Below are positions 12,084 to 24,886 of a DNA stretch of 64,000 bases, one piece after another. The stretch comes from Cryptomeria japonica (lineage: Eukaryota; Streptophyta; Pinopsida; Cupressales; Cupressaceae). The translations under genes were made by a program, and so were the position numbers. Position 1 is the stretch's first letter. The number at the start of each line of letters is the position of its first letter. The notes below the pieces were generated by a model. That model made no database searches, was not told the origin of the DNA, and worked only from the letters and a program-made list of their open reading frames with translations. Where the stretch lies: contig NC_081406.1 of assembly GCF_030272615.1 (NCBI RefSeq), positions 211,148,997-211,212,996 of the forward strand. Reading direction: 5' to 3'.

Positions 12084-14649
12084 TGAAGAACACAAATGGA
12101 CATTGAGAGGGGGGGTGAATCAGTGTATTTTAAAACTTTAAGTTCAGTGTGCAGATTTTAAGGATGTAATGCAAACATAAACACACACAAACCTTTAACT
12201 ATGTGTGTAAAGACTAAAATTGCAAATTGAGAACATACACACACAAGAGCACATCAAATAACATTAGATGTACTAGGAAAAACCTTGGTTAGAATAGATG
12301 TTGGAGTTTACTGCTCCAATCCAGACTCATAGTAAATAACAATTTACAATGCTTAGGGCACCAACCCAAGGAGCACCAACCCCTGAAACTTTAGGGCACC
12401 AACCCCTTGTTTTATGAGCACCTAGTCTAAGGGTCACCTTCCCCTTCTTTGAGCATCCACTCAGAGATTTACAGTGATTGTTCAGGTTTACAATGCAATG
12501 ACAAAGCCTTGTTACAAATGTGTTTTGTAACACTTACAAAATTCTCATATCTTGAGAATGACTTTTCTCTGCTTGCTGAATTTTTTCCTTTGTTTCTCCT
12601 CCTTCCTCTATTTGGTTATCTTCTTCTCTCTGCTACAACATTAATCTCCAGAATGCTCTATTCTTGCTCTATTTTCTCTTGGCAGCAACACAATCTATCT
12701 CTCTCTCAACAAAAACACACCTCTCTTCAGCATTCTTATAGCAAAAACAATCAACTGATAGAGATATCTTTATTTCCACCTCTATCTTTGTCTCTATAGC
12801 AACACCTACCAATGTCAAATCATATTTACAACTACTGTTGGATTAGATTGACTCTGTACAAATCAGATTTTTCTTCTATTACAGACAAATATTTTATTCA
12901 AGTCGGTTGTCTTGGAGGTCTTCAACTCAAGAGATTTTATCCTTTGTCATAAATAAGATCTTAGATTAGCTGCCTGAAATAAATGTATCATGTCTAGCTT
13001 CAGATCTTTCTCTGTACTTGTATTACTAAGTTTAGTAATCTTCCTCTACCCAAAACGATCTGTAATCCTTTCTCAAGCCACACAACCTGCCTGCAACTTG
13101 GTCACCATTAATGTGTCTTTCATACTCTCTGAAAAGTTAGACAAATACCACACTGAAATCCATGGTCACCAACTTTTGTCTATCAGATATCTTCTTCGAC
13201 TAGCCAGGGAGCCATATGTCTCCATTTCCTTTGTCCAGATAATTTGGTCGAGGTCGGTTGGTCACCATGTAGATCATTTTTCCTATCGTCATGCAGACAT
13301 CTTCTTATTCGGCGTCCAAGTCACTTGGTCAATCCTGGTCAATCGTCTACGTGGACCTCTGAGTCTATCGGCTTGCAGACATGGCCGCAAAGTTGATCAT
13401 AATCTTCAATTCTGTCGGCAAAATACCCTTTCATCTTTCTGACAAGTTTCCTCTAATTTGCTCCATACATGCCATGTCATTAGGTCAAACTTGGTCAATG
13501 CCCATGTGGACTGTCGAGCTACTCAGATCCATTGAACTTCATGCATGTTCTATCCACACGGGATAAGATTTTGTTATTCTCAAGAAGCCTTCCTCTTTCT
13601 TTGTTAGCCCACACCACATTAGCATGGTCTCTTAACCCATGCGAGATAAGCCTTTGTCTTTTGCCTTGTTTCTTTCTTATCTCACAATCTTCTCCTTATC
13701 GCTGCGGGAACATGTGGGATAAGCTTTGTCTTCTCTTGACAAGCATCTTCTTCTTCTATGTTAGCCTGCACAACATTTTGTGTGCCCCTTGACCTATGTG
13801 GGATAAGGTTTTCCCCTTTTGTCTTCATTTTTCCTTGTCCCGCGGGACCACCACATAACCACATGTCTCATGCGGGATAAGGTTTTATTCATGGCATACT
13901 TTCACTTGTTAGCCTACACAACATTTTGTGTGCATCTTAGTCTATGCGGGATAAGGGAATCCACAATATTCCCTTTAGTTTCTTGTCCAGTGCGACATTT
14001 GTTGATCACTTTTGACACCGCAGGATAAGAGGGAACATCTCTCCGCTTTGACCTCTTTTGAATATCTTATCTCGGACAACCATCATTGATCACTTTTGAG
14101 AATGTGGGATAAGAGGGACTACCTTGTTCATCGAACATAAGTTATCCCACGCGACAAGCACACAAAATTTTCCACAACGCGAGATAGCGAGTAGTGCCAC
14201 ATTTGTGTTATCCCACGAGGCATTAAACACTCAACCAACATGCCACGGGATAAGAAGAAACATCATGTGAACCTCACAAGTGCTATCATGTGAGGTCAAT
14301 AATCTCTCTTAGGAACTCCACAGGATAAGAGGATAGCTTGATTGATCTGTCAACACAGTTATCCCACAGGGTCTCTTCTCTGCACATGAACACAACATGG
14401 AATCCATAGATACACGTGAGCCAAATAACTATTGCCACGTGAAAATTGACTCAGTGACTGTTGCCGACATGAACAACATGTGAAGGCAATGAACTTGGTT
14501 GAAAACCCCTGCAACATAACATGATGTGTTATGTACGACTGTTGCCTTCATCACTGAAACCTCCCTTGACATTCTTATGTGTGATTGCTGCTAGCATGAT
14601 TGCAACCTCCCTTGACATCCTTTTGACATCAATGACAATAATTCCAACA
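12084..14649 (-). repeat. Copia 5' LTR
   Basis: About 2.57 kb, collinear with 1630-4151. On the element strand it begins TGTTGGAATTATTGTC and ends in TTCA. It carries the same GGATAAG motif field (about 13555-14360). The two LTRs differ by many substitutions and small indels, so insertion is not recent. Confidence 0.92.
13555..14360. repeat. GGATAAG motif field in the 5' LTR
   Basis: Counterpart of 3060-3880: repeated CGGGATAAG / CTTATCCCAC-like words in both orientations through the middle of the LTR. Confidence 0.7.
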
Positions 14650-14654
14650 CTAAC
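14650..14654. repeat. Copia target-site duplication, right copy
   Basis: CTAAC follows the terminal CA of the right LTR and matches 1625-1629. Confidence 0.85.
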
Positions 14655-16163
<1,509 letters not shown>

Positions 16164-17277
16164 TGTTCATACTATTTTGTGATTGTTCGTAGGTGGCATT
16201 TTGGTATAGTGGCCGCGCCTTCTTTTGATTTTTGGCGTGCTTTCCTATTCATCAGCACACATGCTAAGCGGTGTCTCGGCGTTGCCCTAAGCGACTCGCT
16301 TTTCTCACTCAATGTTGAGAGAGCACAGAGTTGCTAGGTGGCTCAAGTCTTTTTCTTGGTGTATGCTTCTCGGCCCCACCATCCCCCATGTAAAGGCAGT
16401 GACACTTGGTGCCCCCATTTTGCACGATCTAGTTCTCTTTTCACGCTCAACTTCAGGTCTCCCCTTTGTCACTGCGTGTCTTCCATGGTGGTTCGTGAAC
16501 TAGAATGCAGTTTGCATCACGGTTTTCTTGTTTGGCAGGTGCAGCGGTCGCCATGATGCGGTTGGGATAACAACTTTGAAGGGTGTTTTGCTGGGTAGTG
16601 TCTCGTAGAGTGCCACACTGGGAGTTTCCTATCAAAAGTGGTTGCTAGGATTTTGCTGATGTTGTGTATTGTTTGTTAGGAGTCAGGGGCTCTATATATG
16701 CTTTCTTTTCCTGCTTTTTAAGGGGTTCAAACTTTAGAGAGATTTTTTAGACTTTGGCTCATTGAAGAAGCCTTTATGTTAATTAAATTTGGTGAATGAT
16801 AGACATGTCAGATTGTTCCTATGGCCTTTGTGATTGTTTTATTTGAAGCTTAATTGACTGACTTCTTTGTTGTTTTCAAATTTGATAACTTCTATGATAT
16901 ATGCTGTGAGACTTCACGGATTAAACTATGTTTTAAGACTTGTTATTTGTTGGATGAATGGTGAATGTCATATTATGTTGAATGAGTTTTGTTGAATTAT
17001 CCTCTCAAATAGTTCTAGGCATGTAGATTGTTGAATGAGCTTTAAAGCCGCATGTATCTGGTTTTATATGTTGTAAATGTTTTTTGAAATATTCTAGTGT
17101 ATCACCTAATTAGTGTAGCTTGTTTTTAAGTTTTCTTCTTTCCCTTTTCTCCACCAATTGTGTCAAGAGTTGGCTTCTCAAACTCGAAGGTCATTCAGTG
17201 AGTTTTGCACAAAAAGTCCCCCATCACTAGATTTCCCATAAGGCCGTTAGCATTTAATGCAAAATTAAGAGTCAACA
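16164..17277 (+). repeat. Gypsy 5' LTR
   Basis: 1114 bp, matching 29051-30103. It contains a TATA box (CTATATATG near 16692) followed by a plausible R region. A TGG-starting stretch at about 17291 (TGGCACACTTGGTGGGACC) is a candidate primer binding site set about 12 bases after the LTR. I do not assign its tRNA. Confidence 0.9.
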
Positions 17278-17473
17278 ATTCTTTTTTCTGGCACACTTGG
17301 TGGGACCGTATTTTTGAACGAGCCTAAGAAAGTTTATGAGCCATTGACTTTTTACTAGGAGACAAACAACTTTAAATGCCAGTTTGCTTCTCCCACCCCT
17401 GGTAAGCATCCATTCGCCCGCAACTACTTCTTGTCAGAATCCACCTATTTTCCCTACGGTTGTTCCCATAATA

Positions 17474-18976
17474 ATGGCTTAGATTCCTCTTAGAAACTTC
17501 ATGACTTGGAATAGCGGGAGCCCTCTCATTCCTCCTATTCCACCTATAGTATGGGGGCCGATTCCCACTTCCGCGCTAAAATCTATCTCTAAATTCACTG
17601 AAGAATGTCCCAAGACGCTCGAGGAACACCTACAAGATGTTGTCGATGTCTGCACCGTCCATAACATTGCAAAGAAAAATGTAGCTTTGAGATTGCTCGT
17701 TGCTTCATTCAAAGGGAAAGCTTTAGATTGGTACACATCTCTTGATCTAAACTTTATAGCCGATTGGGATTAGCTGGGTGACCGCTTCTTTGAGAGATTT
17801 TCTGACAAGGATGATAGATCATCCCTAATGCAACAATTGATCACCATAAAAAAAGCTCCTCAAGAAGTGGTGACAAAATTCAATATGATATTTTAGAGGA
17901 CATGGCAAAGAATACTATTGTCCACTCATCCACCTACGGATATGGCATTTGTTTTTTATCTGAAAGCCCTCAATTCAGATATATCTATGATGATCCAATC
18001 TCTCAAAGGAAATACGCTCCCGAATGCGTATGATTTGGTGGTCCAAGAAGAAAACAATTTAATTGATGCTGGAAAGATTGCACCACGACCACTCATGCTG
18101 GTCTTTCCTGAGTTATCAAATCAAGTTCCTGAGCTAGCCATGCCTAGCACATCTGCACCCCAATCTATGTATGTGTACCCCAGATCCCAAGAACCAAACA
18201 TTCCTTCCCCTTCATCTCTGGCTACAAAGGTCAATGATATGAAAAATTTGTTGAGATCTTTCTCAAATGAAATTGTTAATTTGAAAAGATCCCAAATCCC
18301 ACCTGCTAGACCTCCCTTCCAACAAAATTTCCAAGGGAATAGACTCGCATATCAGCAAAACCAATATGCAAATAACCGAGCTTCCTCAAGTCAACCGAAT
18401 GGCTAGATAGTCCCAGTGCCCAATCCTTTGCAAACTATCTATCCCAGCACCAATAAAGAGTTGATTGTAGGACAAAATAATCTAGTAGATGATACCAATT
18501 CTTGGTGTTTTCCATATAACAATTCCCACGCCCCAAGAAACTACCCAAAAGGCAATTTGCAACAAAAAATTGCAGATCAGCAGAGCCAAGGTATTGCTTT
18601 GGATGATTCAATTTACGCATCCCCTAGCATGGACAATGCGCCTCTCATTACACAAATGTAAGGTATGTCAATAGGGCAAGAAACAGAGATAGCTTCATAC
18701 CATTCATTATTTTGTTGGATGGAGGATGAAGACGTCATGCTCACAAATAGCACAACTGGATCAAGCTCGGGGGCTCCTCAAGTGCAGTCAGATTACAACC
18801 TCCAGTCAAAAAGATGTTTCACGGGAGAGAATGTAGGCATGCAAGGGAGGTTCATCTCAAATAAAGTTTCTGAAAAACTTGCGGTTGCTACCACATATCC
18901 AAGAAAGGAGTTTATCCCCTATAAGATGAGAGAGGCGAAGACATCAGTGCCATCAGTGTTAGACATGGTGGAGTAG
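17474..18976 (+). pseudogene. gag: Gypsy gag
   Basis: The likely start is the ATG at 17474; its third codon is already TAG. One frame runs through to the protease. It holds a Retrotrans_gag-like domain (LRLLVASFKGKALDWYTSL, then a LGDRFFERF motif) and a proline/asparagine/glutamine-rich tail (about 18280-18400). No clean CCHC zinc knuckle is seen. At least five in-frame stops occur before 19193. The product would form the particle core. Confidence 0.82.
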
Positions 18977-19192
18977 CTAAAGAAATCCCCGACCAACGTC
19001 TCCTTATGGGATTTCCTTAGCATCCTAGAGTAGAAGAATCAGTTAAAAGAATTTATGTTAGAGGTGGAGAAACTTGTTGGCAGGAATGTTGCCAGTTCTT
19101 CACGAGCTAGCGAAGAAATATTTCAGCCCCTCGCAGAACAATCATGCTTGCCGATGGTGTTGATGAATGAGGTCGTACCTCCTAGATCCTAA

Positions 19193-19564
19193 GTGGAAGG
19201 TAAGCCTAAACCAGACCCTTTCTATTTGACCCTCATAGTAGGAGACAAACTTTTACACAATTCTATGATAGATTCTGGTGCTAGCACCACCGTCATGCCG
19301 AAGCAAATTGCCGAGGTTTTGAATATTAAATATGAGCCTTTGAATAGGGGTGTTATGCAACTAGAAGGAAATGAAGTCCAGACTATGGGTCTTATTAAAA
19401 GCCTTCTGCTGACATTGTTTGCATGTCCTAGTGTCACTGTGTCTCAAGAAGTAGTAGTTATTGACATACCGCCTATTTTTGGCCTCTGCCTTTCTCAAGA
19501 CTTCACCGCTAAAATAGGAGGTTACCTATCTTTAGATTGGTCTCACCTCATCCTTTGGACCTAG
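19193..19564 (+). pseudogene. Gypsy aspartic protease
   Basis: Same frame as gag. The motif SMIDSGASTTVMPKQIAE contains the catalytic D-S-G, followed at the usual distance by hydrophobic strands and a domain end near LSLDWSHLI. This stretch is open for 123 codons. It is followed by stops and then by an RNase H domain rather than directly by RT. Confidence 0.85.
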
Positions 19565-19869
19565 CATGGTGCTAAGCTCAAAATTCTTTCAGAACCCCTA
19601 CACACCAAGCACGTAGCTGATTAGGCTATTCTCAACTTTGAGCCTACTCATACCTCCATCTCTAATGAAGAGAGAAAAATGGTAGAGCTTCTAGAGGATG
19701 AAGAGGTGACCAAAGATATTACACCAAAGCATGAAGTTTTTCTCAACAAATTCATAAATTTTGATCCATATTCCAATTATCATGCCACAGGTCTTTGTAC
19801 CTATTATATTTTTTATGAGGATCAAGTTAACCCAAAACTAACTAAGGATCCGCTAACCAAGGAAGATTT

Positions 19870-20260
19870 GTATTCCATGCTCTGGACCTTACACTTTGAT
19901 GGTGCAAGATGCAAGGTAGGTTTAGGTGCTAGAATTTTCCTTACTTCGCCTTCGGGTGAACAAATCATGAGATCTTTCTGCCTATAGTTTGCTTGATCCA
20001 ATAATGAAGAAAAATATGAAGGGCTGATCCAAGGCCTAAGTTTAGCAGAAAGGACGGGCATAAAGTAGTTGAAAGTTTTGGGTGATTCTAAGCTGATTGT
20101 GCACTAGGTCCGAGGAATCTCAAGGGCCAAGAACGTTTGTATGAGGTCCTTCCATCATAGGACATGAGATCTAATAAAAAACTTTGATGCCTTCAACATC
20201 TAGAGAATTCCTTGAAAGACAAATGCATCCGCTGATCAGATGGCCTCTATTGGGTCGCAA
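19870..20260 (+). pseudogene. First RNase H domain, between protease and RT
   Basis: Motifs of a complete RNase H fold are visible in order: LHFDGARCKVGLGARIFL (first Asp), SNNEEKYEGLIQGLSLAE (Glu), LKVLGDSKLIVH (second Asp), and NASADQMAS (the last Asp region). The spacing fits a type I/archaeal-like RNase H of the kind acquired by plant Tat elements. Its position upstream of RT is unusual. Several codons are stops. It could alternatively be a rearranged piece of another element, but the same-frame continuity with protease at its start argues against a random insertion. Confidence 0.8.
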
Positions 20261-20571
20261 TTCAACCCTGTTGTGGACCTGCTCACTAACTCCTAGGTAG
20301 TCTGTGTGATGGTTTGACCAGCTATTCCAAACAATGACACCCACTGGCAAGTTTTTGAGAGTGATGATGAAATTTCTCTGTTCATTTAAAACTCGAGAGA
20401 GTTTGCTGACCAATTGTAGCCTAAAGTAAAGGAGGCTTAAGGGGATCAAATCATTCAATTGAAATCCAACAAGCTCCCAAATGGATTGATCACCCTAGAG
20501 AATTTATTTGACCATGACGATGCTGAAAATGACAAGCAAAAACTCACGACCGATAAAGTGACTACACCAAA

Positions 20572-21480
20572 ATGTCAATAGGGAATGGGAGAATACTTAA
20601 TGTCAGAAAGGAAGTTCCCCTAGAAGACCGAGAGAGATTGGCTCGATATTGTGATGAATATGCGGGCGTGCTAGCATGGTCATATGAGGATTTTAAAGGG
20701 TACAATTATAGAATCATTCAACACATCATTGAGCTCGCTAATGGGGCCAAGCCGGTTCGACAAAAGTAGAGACCTACCAATCCAAAGATTGAGTTTCTTA
20801 TGGCATAGGAATTGAAGAAATTGATAGAGTCAAAGATCATCTACCCCATCAAGCATAGTACATGGGTATAAAATTTGGTACCAGTCAAAAAGAAGAATGG
20901 GGATATCTGACTCTGTGTAGACTTCTATGACTTGAACCAAGCCTCTCTAAAAGACCATTACCCTTTGACACCCATGGATCAGTTGTTAAGTATTTTAGGA
21001 GGGTCATAGATGTTTTCAATGCTGGATGGGTTCTTAGGTTATAACCAAGTGTTGGTAAAGCCAGAAGACCAACATAAGACAATCTTCACAACCAAATGGG
21101 GAACATTTGCTTATTGAAAAATGTCGTTTGGGTTGTCAAACACTGGTGCCACTTTTCAGAGAGCTATAGATCTAGCTTTCAAGGAGCTCATTAATAAAAT
21201 CATTCTCATCTACTTGGATTAATTGAATGTGTTTTCAAAGTGCAAAGAAGATCATTTCAATCATCTTGAGCTAGTTTTCCAGAAGTGTTTGGAATTTTGC
21301 ATCTCATTAAACCCAAAGAAATGCATCTTTGGGGTCTTGCAAGGGAAATTATTGGGACACATAGTGTCAAAAGAAGGAGTCCGCATCGATTTGGATTGAG
21401 TAAAGGCAATAAAGGAGCTTCCTCTTCCTATCAACAAGAAGGGCATTCATTTCTTCCTATGTAAAGTCAATTTTGTTAGC
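20572..21480 (+). pseudogene. Gypsy reverse transcriptase
   Basis: Gypsy RT motifs: VRQK.RP, LVPVKKKNGD, CVDFYDLNQASLKDHYPL, FSMLDGFLGYNQV, TTKWGTFAY, MSFGLSNTGATFQRAI, and the active-site box read as IYLD followed by a stop codon (normally Y-L/V-D-D). It ends with NPKKCIFGV and LLGHIVSKEGV. The domain is spread over more than one frame with at least six stops. Confidence 0.88.
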
Positions 21481-21529
21481 CGTTTTATCTCAGACTTTGC
21501 TAGGATGGTGAGGCCTATCCTCTAATTCT

Positions 21530-22041
21530 TAAAAAGGAAGTGCATTTTAAATGGGCTCCTGAAGCTAAAGAGGCATTTGAGAGGATCAAATATGTCATCT
21601 CTTTGGCTCCTGTACTCTCCAACCCTAATATGTCCAAGGATTTTATAATGTATGTTTTCTCTAGCAATTATAACATTGTCGTGGTTCTAACCCAGAAAGA
21701 TGCAGACAAAAGAGGCGAGCATCCTATAGCTTTCCATTCTAAAACTCTAAAAGAATGAGGCTAAATACAATTTTGTTGAAAAGTAGGCTTTGGTCATTGT
21801 CAAGGGCCTAAAAAAGTTCAGGAATTTTATTGCTTGTAATAAGCCTACTGTGTATGTCACCCACCCTTCAGTCAAGGAATATATAATGGAAGGCGATATT
21901 ACAAAGAAAAGAGCAAACTGGATTACTAAAATCCTAGAGTATGACATTGATGTCAGACCTACCAAGGTAATTTGTGGTAAAGGCTTGTGTGAATATATAA
22001 CCCAAGAGTCTAACCCTCAAGAGGTCAAGACTACTACATAG
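21530..22041 (+). pseudogene. Second RNase H (the RT-linked gypsy RNase H)
   Basis: FKWAPEAKEAFERIK, SNPNMSKDFIMYVFSS, HPIAFHSKTL and KFRNFIACNKPTVYVTHPS match the connection and RNase H domain that normally follows gypsy RT. Here the DASD-type first Asp position reads FSSNYN, so a catalytic residue is gone. One frameshift lies near 21760. Confidence 0.82.
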
Positions 22042-22047
22042 AGAGTT

Positions 22048-23331
22048 GTGATGGTCACCTCGAAGAAAATAGAAGCATGCTGGATTGAGAATCAGAAACA
22101 TTTCATGAAGACTGGAATCTTCCTTGCTGACCTCCCTCTTGAAAAGAAGAGATTCTATAGGATGCAGAACAATGGCTTTTGCCTGGTGGAAGGAGCGCTT
22201 TTTAAGATAAATTTTGACAAAATCCTACTCTGTTGTGTGGACCAGTGCCAAGATAGTAATATTCTACATGAATTCCATCATGGACTATCGGGAGGCCACT
22301 ATTCAGTGCAAACCACCATCATTAAGATTACTCGTGTTGGGTATTTTTGGCCCTCTATGTTTAAAGTTGCACATACTCTAGTAAGAGAATGCAAATAATA
22401 CCAGTACTACAGTGGTAGGTGCAGAAAGGCGTCAATGCCTCTTAGCCCCATAATGGTGGAAGAACCCTTTGCTCAATGGGGTCTTGATTTCATAGGAATG
22501 ATCAACCCTCCAAGCTCAACTGGACACAAGTGGATCCTAACTGCTACTGACTACTTCACTAGATGGTCTGAGGTTGTCCCCCTAAGGAATTCATCAAAGG
22601 CAGATATAATAGCATTTTTGGAAGACTTAGTGTGTCGGTATGGTCCACCGAAGACCATAATATCTGACAATGCATGAGCATTCACAGGCTCACGAGTCAC
22701 TTAGTTTTCTCTCAGTCGAGGTATCTACCTGAGGACCTTCTCAAACTACCATCCACAAGGAAATGGTCTAGCTGATTCCACTAACAAGAATCTCATAAGA
22801 CTCATTAAAAGGATGGGCTTTGAGCACAAAAGGGAGTGGAATCACCACTTGAGAAATGCGTTATGGGCAAACTGAATCACACCCAAGCAGATCTTAAAGA
22901 ATTCCCCATACAAGTTGTTCTACAACAAGGATGCCTTATTCCTCGTGTCTTTGGAGATTCCCTCTTTACAACTACTCAAGTCTATCGAGGTGGCTGAAAA
23001 TGATCCCATGGAGACGAGATTGGCAGAGCTTATGGAGCTAGAGGAAGCAAGGGAATCGACATTTTTATTCCTTCAAAATTGCCAGCAAACCATCAAGAGG
23101 TGGTTTGATAATAAGAAAAGTTCTGACCCAGGACTCAAACAGGGTGACCTTGTTTTGAAGTATAATGAGAGGGTAGACAAGCTTGATCAGCATGCTAAAT
23201 TTGATGGTTTATAGGAGGGACCCTTCCACATTACAAATTGCAAGGGTTTTAATGCTTTTGATCTCGAGAATATGCAAGGGGAATCTCTTGGAATCCCAAT
23301 TAATGGGTTTCATCTTAAACCCTTTCACTAA
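22048..23331 (+). pseudogene. Gypsy integrase
   Basis: The HHCC-type N-terminus is partial (HEFHHGLSGGHYSVQTT, GYFWPSMF). The core follows: QWGLDFIGMI (first Asp), TATDYFTRWSEVVPL, PPKTIISDNA (second Asp), then NYHPQGNGLADSTNKNL, where the catalytic Glu is replaced by Asp. The C-terminal part has a Lys/Glu-rich coiled region and GPFHITNCKGFNAFDLENMQG-type sequence ending at a stop near 23331. It is mostly one frame with about six stops. Confidence 0.88.
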
Positions 23332-23919
23332 AGCAGAAAATTTCCTAATATAAATGATGTAAATAATTTATTTTAGTGTGCCTTATTTATTTAATTATGT
23401 TTCCTCATGCATTCCCAAGAAGAAAAAGTGAACCACAAGATATGCCTGGAGCAACAAAAAAAGAAATCATTATATTATATAAGTATCTTGGTACAATACA
23501 TGCAGAAGGCCTACGACCTATATTTGAGAACTAAAAGGGATAAACTTTTGAAATAGAGTGGCAGTATTTTAGGGGTCCTCCTCATTGTCCTCCTCATCCA
23601 TCCGAAATTCGGAGTCATCATCTTCATCTTCAGCATCATCTCCTTCTGACCACTCATGGCCAGAGTTGTTGTCGAGATCCTAAGCTATCGACACAAGCAC
23701 TAGGTTAGGGAGAACATGCAGCATCAGGATCCACGGGAAGATGTAGTCTCTAAATTCAGTATACCAATTTGTGCCAACCAGAACAGGCACTATCAAATGA
23801 ACTCAGAGGAGGAACTCCATGGAAAGATTAGCTCAGAAGCGATGAGATGACAATGACATGGTCCTCAGGCCGCCTATAAGAGGATACCAAGTCACCTCCT
23901 GTCTGAGGGTGATGAAACA
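23332..23919. other. Spacer after gypsy pol
   Basis: Non-coding on the plus strand. On the minus strand it probably holds the eroded 3' part of the antisense ORF, including an acidic Asp/Glu-rich stretch near 23575-23660, but frames are broken. Confidence 0.4.
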
Positions 23920-24321
23920 CTACAGATTTGAAGCAAGGGGTAAACCTCTGAAAAGAATGGAATATGCCACAATGTCCTCCAAGCCACCTAGATAATCCAG
24001 AGGGAAGAGCGCCCAACCTAGCTCTGAGGTCAGATAACTAGTCATCCTAACATCCAGTAATGAGGCCACAAAATGTGAACAGATATCCATGTTGGCACGA
24101 TATATGTCCATGTTGTCAATGAAGTCTTCTCCAAACACCCATTTGATGATAGCGATGATCAGAGGATTTTTATGTCGCGTCATCCCATGTAACCTCCGAT
24201 CTGAGAGGTTTCCCAAGAAAGAGACTTGAGCTGTACTACTGGTAAGCCTGATGGGAGTATCCATTTCAAGAAACTCCATCGTTGAGCTAGATATTGTGCA
24301 AAAGAATGTCTGAAAAGACAT
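23920..24321 (-). CDS. Antisense ORF inside the gypsy element
   Basis: 133 codons open on the minus strand from the ATG at 24321; a second in-frame ATG (MEFLEMDTPIRL) follows 14 codons later. The predicted protein is mixed hydrophobic with no motif I recognise. A TATATATA box lies on the same strand at 24498-24505, about 180 bp upstream. Tat-lineage gypsy elements in plants (for example maize Grande with its gene23) are known to carry antisense ORFs between pol and the 3' LTR, so position and orientation fit. Decayed coding sequence may continue to about 23570. Whether it is translated is unknown. Confidence 0.5.
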   Translation of the reverse strand: MSFQTFFCTISSSTMEFLEMDTPIRLTSSTAQVSFLGNLSDRRLHGMTRHKNPLIIAIIKWVFGEDFIDNMDIYRANMDICSHFVASLLDVRMTSYLTSELGWALFPLDYLGGLEDIVAYSILFRGLPLASNL

Positions 24322-24497
24322 ATTTATAGTGGATTTCCAGCTCCAAGTAATAAATAAAGTGGAAAGTCAGTGCTCCTGATCTTCGACACAACTGTGTTTT
24401 CTCATAAACTAGCGCAACTAGATGGAGTCAAGCTGAAGGTTGCATATGCCCCATCCTATGCCTTGAAAAGAGAAGCGGTGTCCTCAGACGCCACACG

Positions 24498-24505
24498 TAT
24501 ATATA
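24498..24505 (-). promoter_or_regulatory. Candidate TATA box for the antisense ORF
   Basis: The minus strand reads ACCTATATATACGTG, a strong TATA-box match, spaced suitably for a transcript whose first ATG is at 24321. The surroundings (24340-24560) lack plus-strand coding sequence. Confidence 0.45.
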
Positions 24506-24886
24506 GGTACACCGTGTCTAAGTCCAATAACCTGTAGGTCTGTTATGGCTCATGCGAGCCTCACTGGCTATGGATACTCTCCTTAATGGGGAGAGGTATC
24601 CAGACAAACAGATCGTCTCAAGTGATAATGACGGACTGAACAGGCATCTTCTCGCAAAACGTAGATGGTGACATTTATCCTTTTTTAGAATTAATTGCAA
24701 CTTGGAAAATGAAGTGGCATATGTGCGGACAAACACTTATCATCAAATGCCCTCTTCTGCACAAATCTAGGCATGCGACGCATTTAAGGAAGAAGTCCTC
24801 CAAAAGTGCATGTCATATTGTTCATTTTGCATCCCAAGTGTCGAAACTCTTCAGAGGTGTGAGAAGGAAAAGCTTACTTGCAGAAG

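Larger units (their letters stand above)
1630..14649 (-). mobile_element. Full-length Ty1/copia LTR retrotransposon, degenerate
   Basis: The element is bounded by two similar LTRs (1630-4151 and 12084-14649) that begin TG and end CA, and is flanked by the identical 5-mer CTAAC at 1625-1629 and 14650-14654. A primer binding site lies just inside the right LTR. Minus-strand domains run gag, protease, integrase, reverse transcriptase, RNase H, which is the copia order. All coding domains carry stops or frameshifts, and several catalytic residues are replaced, so this copy cannot move by itself. A separate sequence of about 2.2 kb is nested in gag. At about 13 kb with 2.5 kb LTRs it is large for copia. 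I do not assign a lineage. Confidence 0.95.

Noticed and set aside
20171-20458. 95-codon minus-strand ORF in the gypsy element
   Set aside because: Lies opposite the end of the first RNase H and its linker. No promoter, no motif, and open by chance.
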